Assembly: GCA_945910005.1 (NCBI GenBank)
Contig: OX246746.1
Location: 13,122,563-13,186,562, forward strand
Length of the DNA stretch: 64,000 nt
Reading direction: 5' to 3'
Origin: Isoperla grammatica
Taxonomy: Eukaryota > Arthropoda > Insecta > Plecoptera > Perlodidae
Position 1 is the stretch's first letter; each line of letters begins with the position of its first letter. The notes under the pieces were generated by a model. It saw nothing but the letters and a program-made list of their open reading frames with translations. It ran no database searches and was not told where the DNA came from. This document shows, piece by piece, positions 11,701-22,832 of the stretch. A program made the position numbers and the translations under genes.

Positions 11701-14374
11701 GTTGAAGTAGGCTATCACTAGAGGTGTTTGTTTTTCGCCACAGCGATAACGCGAAATCATAAACAATTGTTTCTATTGAAAAAAAAACTTCAGATGTTTA
11801 GAGTTGGGTATAGGCCCCTAGAGGTTTCGAATCTGTCTGCGAAATAAAGTCGAAATTTACGTAAACAGCAAAATTTCTGCGTACAGCATTTGCGAAATAA
11901 AGAAGAATTTACCTTGATTGGGCAAAATTATGCTTTAGGCCTATATTAGTAATTTTCAAGAAATTTAAAAAGGTGTTAGTAGTTTGTTGATAAAGAAGCT
12001 TTCACAAAAATTCGTCTTTGCCCGAGTGTGCTTCATCGCTCGAACCAATCCCAATACGACCCAAAACTTACCAAGTGAATAGTGTAGAAATAAACTACTT
12101 AGGCTTAGTCGTCGCAGTAAGCCTTTGGTCTAGGCATAGTTAGTTACGTCTAGGCATAATTATTATAAAGTTACCTAATGCTAGCAGAGTTAAAAGTGAC
12201 AACAGTTATGCTTGAACAACAACTTGTATATAGGTATGTGTACATGTACATGTATAATCTCAGTTGTTTCAATAATAAATAATGTGATGTCACATACATA
12301 TCACATAATTATAAACAGATTAGTAATTCATTAATTTACCTAAAAAAAGTGCAACTTAATATTTTCTATTAAGGCAAAATGGGCGTAAAAAATAACACTG
12401 AAATTTTAAAATCAGTGAGCTAAATTTTGGAAAAAATAAAACTATTTTTAAACACCCCTAGCTATCACTCAACTGTGTATAGGCTAAATAAATTCCCACA
12501 AAATATTATTTAAAAAATGATTGCCATCTGGGCCAACAGTTGTGTATAATACAATACCTACAACAAAACATTTTGCTATAGCCTACAAAAACTAGACAAC
12601 TTCTGTACTGCTACGAGTACGATACAACACAGAGCAAAAACTGTAATTGTACAGATTTACTAATTGTGACCCAATTCCAATCCAAATTTGAACCCCAAAA
12701 ATACATCTCAGAGTAGGCATATTCCTAGTCTCGACAAAAACTATTACCTAATATTAGTTCTGGGCACAATGCTGGGTGTTGACATTTAAAGCCTAGCTTG
12801 GCAGTGTGTTAACTGACCTATATTACCAGAAGCCAAGAATGTTCACTGGATAGTGAGCAATGCAACACAATATATTCCCCTAACCTACCCTACAATACAT
12901 ACACCACCTGCTGCTACACATAGCACAGATTGCCTCTATACTCATTTAGCTGGTAATGAGAAGTAGGTAGGCCTACGTTAGATACAACTAGGGGTCCGTG
13001 AAAACGGTTTTATTTTTCATTAAATTTCGTTTTTGAAGTAACAAATTTCGGTGTTATTCAAGAAAAGCTGTATTTTGACGGTTTTATCCATATCCCCTAT
13101 ATTTTCACGCATGTAGCGTTTCATTTACAACTTACATGTGGGTGCTTTTTCTGCGAGAAGTTTGAATATGCATTTATACAGTGTTACTTGAGACACTATT
13201 TTTTTCCAGATTATCGCCTACCGGCCAAAAAAAAGGAAAAAATGGGCTTATAATTAAACATCTCTGATTTTTCATCTTTTTCGTCATTAAAAACACGAAT
13301 AATACGAATTTCGGTGTTATTCACCGATTTATACGGATTTCGGTGTTTGGCTATGATTCAATTTTGACATTTTCATGTTTAAAATCGATCAATTCATGCT
13401 CATTTTGTGAAATAAAATGATTCTTACATATTTCGGTGTTATCGTTATTTGCGAAATACACGGACCTCTAGATATAACCAGTTCATATAGGCTACCACCA
13501 TTCATGGTAGGCCTATAGTCTTAGAACCATTTTTGAAACATACGTGCCAATTCAAGAATTAGCCTACCGTACCTACTTAAATTACGATTCATCTTTCTTT
13601 CCTGGCTGCCAAATCGCTTTTCAACTATTGTTATACTTATATCATAGTAGGCCTAGCCCTAGGCCTACCTCTAATGATGTTAGGTGGCCAAAAACTGAAG
13701 AACTGGTACCAGTCCTGCTAAGATTGGTAGGATCAGTGGACTGCATTAGAGAGGAGACGAGGGGTGCCATTAAGGTTGGAGAAAATCAGCATGGTTTTAA
13801 TTTAGGGAAAGGACATTCGCTGATCACTAATTATTGGGAAGAAAATGTGTAATATATTAAACCAGAGCATAGCCTAGCCATACTATTTAATCAGTAGTTC
13901 TGGTCTAGGCCTAGCCTACCCTAAGCCCTAGCATAGGTCCAAGACGGACCTAAGTCTAAGGTAGGCCTAGCCTAGCCTAGCATTCAAGAGACTGGATGTA
14001 GAAACTCAGTGGCAGGCTTAGACCTGGCTACATCAAAGCCCATACTTACAACACCTGGCATGGGCAGATTAAGTATTACCTTTAAAATTCTTTATGACCA
14101 ACTTTTTGGCCGTGCTAGGTCTGGGACTTGCTGGGTTATTCGTGGCAAGTGCAGGTGCCACCCCATTTGGAGGTGTAAATTCAGAAAAGTTTGCTCTTTT
14201 TGGTGGACTTTCCGTTGAAGTCCCCATACCATCGATGGATTGATCTCCTGACAAAAGACGTGTATCACGTTCAAGTCTTTCTCCTGCAGGTTCTCCTTGG
14301 CCTCTCTCTTCCCAAACTAATTGTCCAGAACTGTCTTCACTCCCAAAATCGTCTTCTCTCTCGGGGTCCGACAT
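5631..14374 (-). CDS. CUL4: Cullin-4, ubiquitin ligase scaffold (spliced; 3' exons outside window)
   Basis: CUL4 is the scaffold of CRL4 E3 ligases. Its N-terminal cullin repeats bind DDB1, which carries DCAF substrate receptors, and its C-terminal part binds RBX1 and accepts NEDD8. Nine coding exons were joined at GT-AG sites with matching phases: 14080-14374, 10531-10704, 9441-9630, 8767-8955, 8257-8422, 7648-7815, 7217-7406, 6557-6748 and 5631-5740. Together they make 558 codons. Recognisable cullin-4 landmarks include KKLVIKNF in exon 1, LFLKK and [12 protein letters not shown] in exon 3, the YAAEG stretch in exon 5, and [20 protein letters not shown] with SASVDAEKS in exon 8. Animal CUL4 proteins are typically 750-900 residues, so roughly the last 200, with the rest of the RBX1-binding region and the neddylation lysine, lie before base 1. 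The 98-residue exon 1 gives a longer N-terminus than human CUL4A, more like CUL4B. A Gypsy and a hAT element occupy the intron after exon 9. Confidence 0.96.
6557..6748 (-). CDS. CUL4: CUL4 coding exon 8
   Basis: 192 nt, phase 1 to phase 1. It holds the most conserved part of the family: [10 protein letters not shown], the [20 protein letters not shown] helix, [15 protein letters not shown] and VDAEK. The donor is AAAA|GTAAGT. Confidence 0.97.
7217..7406 (-). CDS. CUL4: CUL4 coding exon 7
   Basis: 190 nt, entering in phase 0 and leaving in phase 1. It encodes [21 protein letters not shown] and the [13 protein letters not shown] segment that leads into the cullin homology domain. The acceptor TTTGTACAG is before 7406, and the donor GTGAGT follows 7217. 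Confidence 0.96.
7648..7815 (-). CDS. CUL4: CUL4 coding exon 6
   Basis: 168 nt, phase 0 at both ends. It encodes [26 protein letters not shown] and [12 protein letters not shown], ending MYIK. It is too short for a simple frame search but splices cleanly between exons 5 and 7 (TTTTTTTAG acceptor, AAG|GTAAGA donor). Confidence 0.95.
8257..8422 (-). CDS. CUL4: CUL4 coding exon 5
   Basis: 166 nt, entering in phase 2 and leaving in phase 0. It encodes the [11 protein letters not shown] and [11 protein letters not shown] helices of the cullin repeats and ends at PLIHT. The donor ACG|GTTAGT is a weaker match to consensus than those of the other exons. Confidence 0.94.
8767..8955 (-). CDS. CUL4: CUL4 coding exon 4
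   Basis: 189 nt, phase 2 to phase 2. The first base completes the tryptophan of SIW. It encodes the DIGL...FRHHMV segment and [18 protein letters not shown], a close match to the cullin-4 family. The acceptor is GTCTTCAG and the donor is AATAA|GTAGGT. Confidence 0.95.
9441..9630 (-). CDS. CUL4: CUL4 coding exon 3
   Basis: 190 nt, entering in phase 1 and leaving in phase 2. It encodes a cullin repeat segment with [26 protein letters not shown] and SIW at the splice junction. The donor is GTAAGT at 9440-9435. Confidence 0.95.
10531..10704 (-). CDS. CUL4: CUL4 coding exon 2
   Basis: Phase 1 to phase 1, 174 nt. It encodes the start of cullin repeat 1 with PRLPENY, the [15 protein letters not shown] helix and LLYKNL, all typical of cullin-4. 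The acceptor TTTTTTTTAAG precedes 10704, and the donor is GTAAGT. Confidence 0.95.
11719..12460. mobile_element. hAT-type non-autonomous element in CUL4 intron 1
   Basis: The 742 bp element begins TAGAGGTGTTT and ends AAACACCCCTA. It is flanked by a perfect 8 bp duplication GCTATCAC (11711-11718 and 12461-12468). GCGAAAT-type motifs recur in its left part. No transposase frame is present. Confidence 0.87.
12989..13470. mobile_element. hAT-type non-autonomous element with TTTCGGTGTTAT repeats
   Basis: The 482 bp element begins TAGGGGTCCGTG and ends CACGGACCTCTA. The flanking 8 bp repeats are GATACAAC (12981-12988) and GATATAAC (13471-13478), one mismatch. The motif TTTCGGTGTTAT occurs several times near both ends. 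It has no coding capacity. Confidence 0.87.
14080..14374 (-). CDS. CUL4: CUL4 coding exon 1
   Basis: Codes for residues 1-98 plus one base. The ATG is at 14374-14372. The N-terminus is acidic (PEREDDFG), then low-complexity with an SPPKR stretch. It ends with KKLVIKNFK, the conserved entry to the cullin-4 N-terminal domain. The donor is AAAG|GTAATA at 14080/14079. The next intron is 3.4 kb and holds two hAT-type elements. Confidence 0.9.
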
Positions 14375-14800
14375 CAGGTGGCCGTAGTGGAACTTGCACT
14401 GTTCAAATATTTGTAAACACCACGTTTATTTACGTACAGCAGCAGCAGCTGTCTTCTGTCGTTGAACGTATTAGGCTTAACCTAGGTTAGTTAGCCTAGG
14501 CCACAGAGATGAATCTAGGGCCTAGGCATAGAAACAACAGCACTTCCTGCACTATAGACTTTGCATTGCTCCACCATTAATACAAATTAAACAGACTAAC
14601 CCTAAATTCTACGATTAATTATCAACAAACCACTTTATTACTTGTAATCAACATTGGATACTAAACAAAAACAACACTTGTATTGATACGACCCGTCTGT
14701 TAAAGCTATACTTTCAATTCGATGTGAGGACTGCGCAGTGCGTTCTCTGTGCGTTGACACGCAGTATAACTAGGATCTGGGTACCAGGGGGAGGAGTTAC
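14375..14800 (-). promoter_or_regulatory. Probable CUL4 5' UTR and promoter region
   Basis: This is the sequence upstream of the CUL4 ATG on the minus strand. It contains a CpG-bearing patch at about 14729-14762 with TGCGCAGTGCG, which resembles an NRF1-type GC-rich palindrome. No TATA box is evident. The transcription start is not determined, so the bounds are an inference from position. Confidence 0.4.
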
Positions 14801-15312
14801 ATATAATTAAAATAATATATATTTTAGTGGTTGGTAGTTTGTATTTATACAAGCAGTTTTGCACTGTCACTTCAATTTATTCAGTACCATGCCTACTTCA
14901 AATCCAAATTTCCAATTACCATGCAGTGCAGAAGGACGCAATTTCAAAAAAAATAGCTTGCCTCTATTTTCACCTTTGAGGTGTCTCGAAGAGTTTTTTT
15001 TTTGCTATTTTCACCCCATTTTTCCGAACCTATATCCGGGAGGAAAGATACGCTGTGATTGGTCACTTCGAGCACGGAAGTACTTTTGTTGTCGTGATTG
15101 TTGTATTCTGAATTATTCTTCAAATAAAAACAAGGAAATAAGATTGTTGTAAAAATTTGAAATAATTTAACCTTACAATGCAATTTAAACATGGTACACG
15201 ACAGTAAAAGAGAGAAGAGAAGGAGTAAAATTTTACTTATGAGTAAGAGCATGTAAAAAACTTTAAGTGGTGGAATTCGCAGCTGGGACCCTTGGACTAG
15301 CCCATGGTCTCT

Positions 15313-15477
15313 TAATGGTACGTTTACAGCTACGCGTTGCGAGCGAAGCGAAGGCGCGAGCTCCAATAAGTGGCCGAGTTTGCGTGAAACTATTAACTTC
15401 TTTGCGTGAAACTCGGCCGCTGATTGGAGCTCGCGCCTTTGCTTCGCTCGCAACGCGTAGCTGTAAACGTACCATTA
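15313..15477. repeat. 165 bp near-perfect palindrome, MITE-like
   Basis: The two arms of about 75 bp are inverted copies starting TAATGGTACGTTTACAGCTA on both strands, separated by a short spacer. The core ATGG...CCAT is flanked by TA on each side, which fits a TA-targeting transposon remnant. The arms differ by only a few bases. It would form a very stable hairpin as RNA. Confidence 0.8.
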
Positions 15478-15664
15478 CGCTCTTGCTCTCTCATTATTTT
15501 AATTGTCTGGTACAAAAACACTTACCGATGGTGGATCTACCTATCCAATCTACCGGTATGGTAGATTAAAACAATGATTTTAGATCCTTCTATCAATGAA
15601 TAATCAATTAATAGTAGTTTTTGAGAAATGCACCAAATCCTGTTGTTGTTTAGCATCATTTGCA

Positions 15665-15985
15665 GTTGGCCTCTTTCGGCCGGTGGCAAGGATTTCCTCT
15701 CCCTCCCTCCGTTTCTTCCTTCTCCTTCTTGCCCTTCGGTCATCCCTCCACAAATTTCTTAACTTGATCCTGTTCCACCTGCTTCCCCGTGAACTCATTC
15801 CATTCCCTCACAGAAGTCCTATCCAGGAAGGAGTATTTATCTAAATCTGTCCTCCATCCCTTCCTCTCATACATTCACATATGGTCCCCTCTTCCCTTGT
15901 AGCTGGCCCTCTCCACCACACTGCTTAGTTCTCCCCAGCCTTCACGATTCCTTGCCACCCTGTGTTTGTCTGTATCGTCTTTCCA
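15665..15985 (-). mobile_element. Fragment of a non-LTR retrotransposon 3' coding end
   Basis: On the minus strand one frame reads YSFLDRTSVREWNEF, resembling the C-terminal tail of LINE reverse transcriptases, as in the copies near 51.7-52.1 kb and 60.7-61.0 kb. The frame is broken by stops and shifts, so it is a decayed fragment. The exact ends are uncertain. Confidence 0.5.
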
Positions 15986-16029
15986 ATTGAAACTTATAAA
16001 TACTTAGTTACTAGGTTGAAAGGATATTA

Positions 16030-17445
16030 CCTCAAGTAAGCTTGATGTATATTATTGGCCTCGTCAAATGTGATCTACTGTGACGCATGCTTGTTTCGAG
16101 TCTAGCTTACAAATAATGTGTTTCATGGATAAATAATATGCAAGGCCCGAGCCATAGTCTGTAGGCCACCCGCTTCCATTGGTAGCTTTCATGGGCTGTA
16201 GGAAATGCGAGTTTTCGTTGTACGCTAAATGGCTACAATAACTCACAAACTATAGCCTAAAGTGGCAAGTGCACACATCATGCTCAACTAATCATTGTGA
16301 ATTTTTGACAGCTCTTTTACATGTATGTATCGACGCATCTGTCTGGATCTGTCTGGAGTCTGGAGCTGTCAACAATTGGCTATCATGCGTTCCGAGATCA
16401 ATGCTCCTCCCATACATTATTTGTATCATTCACATCACATAAACAAGCTATTCAATAATCAATACACCTAGGATATGAATATGTACACACATAACTTCTG
16501 GCATAATCGAAATTAAGATTCAAGATATCGACGAAAGATTATTTATTATGGGTTGCATTTACAAATATAATTACAATCAAGAACACAGTGAAGATGGAGA
16601 CAAAACAAATCACACATTTTAACCAAGATAGGCAAGTGAATGCACAATCTCTTCATAAACTTTAGCATAAAACTTTAAACCTAATAACTTAAGTATACAC
16701 ATAAGGTTCGATTATGTATAGTCATGTAAATATTACTGTTGGTATTATGAACGTAACTTTAAAATATGTACTGCAGAATAACGCAATCTCATAGCTTTTC
16801 CAGTTTAACACTTCTTCCCAGACTATTTCTAAGCACAAACTGGCTCCTTCATGGTATGTAATAGCAATAGGAATGGATTTCTTACATGTGCTCCCTCTAG
16901 CACATGTAAACTAACAAGTTGAATAGATTGCACCTTGGTGTACCTCTACACAAACGTAGTATATCGGCAGTGAGCTTTCGAGTGCCATCACAATTAATAA
17001 TTAAGTGTTCTAATGTATTTAATTGTTTGTGTTAAGAGTGGTGGTGGTCCTGTGACTTGTAGTACACTTACCAACATATATAAATCAAGGGTAGTAGAGA
17101 AACATTACCTATTTATCAAACACCTCGTCTAGTTAGTTTACGAGTTGCTCGTTGTGTGAATGAATCCACGACAATGACAAGATTTGTTATTTGGTTATCA
17201 TATTGTCTATTAAACTTTTTTTTAAATACTTGGTCTTAGGTAGATATGATAGCATATATTATTGGCTCAGCTAAATGTGCTTTAGCTTTAGTGCAGGCTT
17301 TTTTCAAGTCAAGAACTTAAAAAGAGCATGTTCTCTATTGTTTGAAATATGAACCTGCGTCACTTCTCCTGGTAGCTTTCATGAGCTACAGGAATCGTGA
17401 AGTCATGTGGTCATGTGGTATGCTCAAGGGCTATAGGAACTTGGA
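16030..17445. repeat. Two diverged copies of a dispersed repeat of about 200 bp
   Basis: About 16040-16240 and 17245-17445 share blocks in the same order: TATTATTGGC followed by AAATGTG, then TGGTAGCTTTCATG with a following GGCTGTAGGAA or AGCTACAGGAA block. The region between them is not repeated. The family is unidentified. Confidence 0.5.
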
Positions 17446-17875
17446 CCTAACCCGAAGAGGTGCTGGTCAAGATATATGATACATGATGATATATGTTGGA
17501 GAGTGTGCACTGGCCCAAAGCTTTTGTCAGGTTTGTACCATAACAGTGACCACCAATTTCAAATACCACATCATTGGTTGGCCAATATCCAAGTGAGGGC
17601 TTTAGGGCAACTTTATAAACTCAGACAATAATATTTAAGCACTATGTCATAGATAGATATATTTGATCAACTGCCCAAACATCTTATTCGACTTCAGTAG
17701 TCAGATAATCATAATTTCCGCATTAGCCATAAAGACTCGTACAATATGCTATTATATGGTTTTTTTCCTACTCAGAATGTACTACAACAGTGAAGTGTAC
17801 ACACAAAACCATCATTAAGGAATTTTAGGGCAATCATAATGTATCCATTTATAACATAATTTGAATACATTACTC

Positions 17876-18357
17876 CAGGGTTGCCATAAGTCAATTTTTT
17901 TATCCTTGAAAGAAACTAAAAAAATCCTGAGAAATCCTTGAAAACAGTTACATATATTCAGCATTAGCATATTATAACTGCGAAGGAATGTTAAAAATTT
18001 TCAGGTTTCATGCCAAAATATGTTATGCCAGCCTGATTTTCGAGAATCTAGTCAACATTACATGCAGAAACGCATAAGAATCGGAATTTTCTTCGAATAT
18101 ATTTTAATGTTTTACTTTTACTCACCATAACTACCACTTGCGGGAAATGTTATGCAGTCACTTATGTTTATTTTTACTAGTACCTGATGTTCTTTTACTG
18201 TCTACATTGCTTTTTTAGCTGAATTTTTAAAAATATTAATTTAATGTATTTTTTAAAGACAGTAGAAAATCCTAAGATTTTGCCTAAAATCGTGTTATCC
18301 TTGAGAACCTCTAAAAATCCTGAGAAAAGGATAAAATCCTTGAAAGTGGCAACCCTG
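17876..18357. mobile_element. hAT-type non-autonomous element with CAGGGTTGCC ends
   Basis: The 482 bp element begins CAGGGTTGCCA and ends TGGCAACCCTG. It is flanked by a perfect 8 bp duplication CATTACTC (17868-17875 and 18358-18365). Motifs such as ATCCTTGA and AATCCTGAGAAA recur near both ends. It contains no transposase frame. Confidence 0.9.
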
Positions 18358-19996
18358 CATTACTCCCCTTATGGAGCTGACACCCCTTCAACAAGAGGGT
18401 CATTAACCAACAAATAATAAATACATAGCCTATCTGTAATTGTCAACAGGTGAACAATAAAATAATTAATGAAAATATGACTACTGCACATGATAAACAC
18501 TATCCCACCATGGCCAGGTTATTATGAACATTCATTTCTGGACTGTAACACCACGTCTTAGATTAGGACTAAAATCATGTTTATAATGTGTTATATTACT
18601 GTGTACAATTTTGAGCATAAATAGATATAAAAACTTTCCATTCTTACATAAGAATTTTAGAGTATCTCTCTTTCGTGCAAATATTCTAAACACAATTTCG
18701 ATAAACTGGTCATCAAAGTGTGAGCGATTATTTACTGAGACCTATATAGCCGATGTCAGACAGACCAAATTACATTTTGGGCTACGTCTTCAAACTTGAA
18801 ATCTTTTTTGCAATGCAATCACAAAATATTCCAAAAACCACAATTATGAACAATTGTAGACTATTTTGCATATCAATATAAAACAATCTAAAAAAAAGTT
18901 TTACAGAATTAGTTTTATATGTAGAATAGGAGCACTTTCTTTTTTCGGGGCAATTACTCAAATCATAATACTCTTTAAAAATGTGTCTAAATATTCATGG
19001 AAAAATTCTCAACTTTCAACCATAGTTCGCAAATCACATACATATACAGAATTAACATCACATATTTGGGCTTCCTTAGCCTTTCAATACAACTATTAGT
19101 TAGTTAGTTCTTAAGATATTAGCACAGCTACTAGGCATTACGGCCTACAGTCAGACGGATACAAGTTATCAAGGCCATAAACTATAAAGCCCATCACCAT
19201 CACAAAACATAAATCTGGTAAAATGTACTCTATGTATATTAGGAGTTGATGAATGCCGATCAGCTAGAGTAATCAAGTGTAGAGGAGAGGATCCAACAGG
19301 TTACCTTCCAGTAACAAAGAAGCTTTTGGCTCCTATCTCAAACAGTCAACACTCAACTAAAAACATATCAATTAATTAAAAATGTAAATCATCTGTTCGG
19401 CCCAAACTGGTCTTAAGTGGTCTTAAGTGTTAAAAGCAAATATATTAATTAAAATGCAGCTCATGTGTTTAGGTACCTGTTCACAAACCTAAATAGCCTA
19501 CTAGTGTTCGTCTCTAGGCACACACGACTTAACATTAGTTCCTTTTTACATTATAGTACCGTTTTTCAAATTTAATGACTATGGATTTTATACGCTCACC
19601 ACTGTATGCAGTAACATGATAACAGTGTCCTTAAACAATAATCTACCTACCAAGTCCACTTAAAATAAGAATAAAAAAACACATTGAAGCATTAATAGAC
19701 AGTATGAAAATAGACTTTAAACACTGTTAAAACGTACTTACTACAGCTATTACGTAGTTAAGAGATGTTAGGAGAAGCAGTACTTTTAGAACAAAGGAAT
19801 ACAAACATAACGTTGATATGAATGGCACTTGCCCTGAATTCATTTTCTAAGCATGTAGGCCCCTACAAATTCTACATTACATAGCAAGTTTTACCATTTA
19901 CCATCCTTTACCCCCTCCTATACATACACCCTGGGCAAACTTCTCTCTCTCCCACATTATTCTTTCCTCCCAAGTATCTAACGAGTCCAATAAAAA

Positions 19997-20072
19997 GGAA
20001 TTGTTGGAGATTAATAGAATCTAAGCTCTGAAAAAAGGAATTGTTAGAGATTAATATAATCTAAGCTCTATT
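19997..20072. repeat. Two-copy tandem repeat, 40 bp period
   Basis: GGAATTGTT followed by AGATTAAT and AATCTAAGCTCT occurs at 19997 and again at 20037 with few differences. Confidence 0.8.
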
Positions 20073-20271
20073 AACTGGCTGACAACTGAACTGTGTGTGT
20101 TCTCTTGGATGTGTACGGTACTACCCGTGTCTTAACACCTTCCATGGTTGGTACAAACATATAGATACATATAATTACACTGACTTGGCATTTTGCACAA
20201 ATAGACTAACACTGTACACTTAAATAAAATGACTATGCATTAATAGACAGACGACTTATGTGTGTGATAAC

Positions 20272-20371
20272 CTTAAATAAAATCAACATGAACATCTACA
20301 CTATACAGTTTAACCTAGACTAATACACTTAAATAAAATCAACATGAACATCTACACTATACAGTTTAACC
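20272..20371. repeat. Two-copy tandem repeat, 56 bp period
   Basis: The segment starting CTTAAATAAAATCAACATG occurs at 20272 and at 20328. The shared 43 bp are essentially identical. Confidence 0.85.
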
Positions 20372-22629
20372 GAGTGACATTATTACATTAACATAATAAA
20401 GAACATAGTTGACTCACAACATATTAGCTTGGGTTGTTTGAAAAAAAAGAGCCAATGAGTTACATCAATATTTTGCTACAATGGAATTAAGCTTGAATAG
20501 CAAACACCGATCAAAAGTTCACACATTTATTTATATTACACCACATACCAGTCAAAGAACTCTCCTGTTTTCTACTACAGTACAGAAATACCTTGGACAT
20601 AAATTTCTTACTAATGTGGACAATCCTGATACGGATATTAACCTAGATATGAGCTATGATAGACATCGGCTGTACCTTTTCTAGCGAATCAAGAGACGAA
20701 TCTGTCAAATTTATCTGCCTGTCTTGAAAAGTAAAGGAAATACGCTAACAAATCATTGCCGAGCAGAGACAAAGACCTATATTACACGAAAAAAATTAAT
20801 ACAGAAATTCATTCAAAAAATATAAGAATATAGCCCTGCCAAACAAGAATAGCATTCACAATTTAACCAGGTTACCTACATTTAACTTGTACTGGCTAAA
20901 GAAATAGTGAATTTACACAAGGAACAAACACAAGTGCAGTAGTTATAGCTTCTCTTTGCACTTGCTAATAAAAGAGAATTATTTACTTTGCTACTGAACC
21001 TATGCAATGTGCAAACAACAACAAAAACATCTGACCAAAGTAGTATTATGTATCAATTGAGATATTTTTTATTGTTAAATCCAGCCTTACGAATATGATT
21101 TTATGTTTTATCGACAGGCATTTAGTATTTTAATTAATCCTGTTTTTTAAGTTTGGAATACATTTTAACTTTAATATCTGATTTCTACTTCATTATAAAT
21201 TTAGCTTAATTAGTGAAGATTCTGATCATTAGTTCATTTATTATTTATCCAATAACATAAGAAATCATTAGGAATATCACAACGAGCATAGCCCTTCGAC
21301 ACAGGTTGTGTGTGATATCTTTAAAAATAATAATTTAAAAAATAGTTAATTAATTTGTTCTTTGTCATAACAAGGACTAGCATGTACATAATAATATTCG
21401 GATCCAAAGTGGCTGAATAAGGTTACATCATGTATGGCTTAATTAAAACGACAGCCAAGAGATTATTTATTTATCATCTGAATCCATGGCAAGTTCTTGA
21501 CCTAAGGCTGTGTGTGTGTCACCAAATCTCACACAATGCACAACTTATGTTTCTAAATAAAAATTGCTCTCTAAAATGCTATAAAATTGTTGCAAGCTTG
21601 ACAAAGCAAGGCCAAAGGATGAAATAAGCAGACAAATTTGACGAGTACAAATAACACATGACTGGTAGGTGTAAGCATTGGTTTCATGATGATGAGTGCA
21701 ACAGCATGAGCTAATGTAACAACTGATTCGTTTTGATATTACTTGTAATTATAATAAAATGCTTAGGAATATGAGTTGGTAGGTGAATTACATTTAAATA
21801 GTTCATCTGAATATTGCAAACAACCTTATAACATTAAAACACATATACACAATTTAATCAATTTATTGTTAGTCATTTGAATCAACATCGAAGTTAGAGC
21901 TAAGGTCCGAATTCATATTCAATCTCCGCCTCCAAGAAAAACTGTGGTTATCCAATTGTACTAAGCATGTTATTTTTTATTTAGAAACCGAATTCCTTAG
22001 CAATCACTGGTGCTTGGCCCATGAGAGGGTTATGACTTCTACCCTTATTTGCTGGCCTCATTTGATACATGAAAACGAAGCTCTAGTATTTCTCATCCCT
22101 ACTACAGTGATACAGTATTACTTTTTTAGACATACATATAAACAATCGATCAGTGTCAACTGCTAACGACTACTACTAACTAATGTAATGTGCACTAAGC
22201 TAGACTAGAAAGGACAATGTTGATATAACTAGAAAATATGGGGTAGCCATGGATGAGATACATTGGTAAGGGGTTAACTATATATTAAAACAATAATTCA
22301 GAAAAATCTTTGTTAATTTTTAAATTTACTTCAAGGAAAGTAAGTAGGTTACCTTTCAAAACAAAATCATAGATCAATATTAGCAACACTGTGGTTGAAA
22401 TATGGGAAGCCAAAAATAGATTGAAATAAAAAAATATAAAAATAAGAATTTGGAGAGGGTAAATCATACAATGTAAGCTCGTCTATCATCGAATTATTTG
22501 TGGAACACAAACAAATTGAATTGGATATTGATCTTAGAAGTTTCCGACGTCTCTTGTACCTTGTGTATTAATCATGGGTTGGAACTCGGGAGCCTCTCAC
22601 TGATTTACCTCTTGAGACATGTAACACAC

Positions 22630-22832
22630 TAGCAATAGAAGTAGCTCAGTGACAACGTGTAAGACTAATTCAGGGGGTCACTGGTTTCATTTTACTCAGT
22701 CATATAATGAATAGTGGGATCGAGTCCTACTAACAACCCTCAGACATTCCTTTTTAGCTTAGGTAGTTAGCCACCTGATGACGGCCACATCAAATCAAAA
22801 AAGGTGTGTATCCTACAGCAGGGACTTCTGGA
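22630..22832 (+). mobile_element. tRNA-derived SINE
   Basis: A tRNA-like head with GTAGCTCAGTG (A-box-like) and ACTGGTTTCATTTTAC (degenerate B box) is followed by a unique body. The tail contains CCTACAGCAGGGACTTCTGG, which matches the tail of the SINE at 59.5 kb. The head also shares the CTAATTC motif with the SINEs at 59.3 and 63.6 kb. Confidence 0.65.

Noticed and set aside
13544..13852. 102-codon plus-strand frame in CUL4 intron 1
   Set aside because: No recognisable domain, no splice context and composition like the surrounding intron.
14944..15453. 169-codon minus-strand frame
   Set aside because: It runs through the 165 bp palindrome and low-complexity flanks; the same peptide appears on both strands because of the palindrome.
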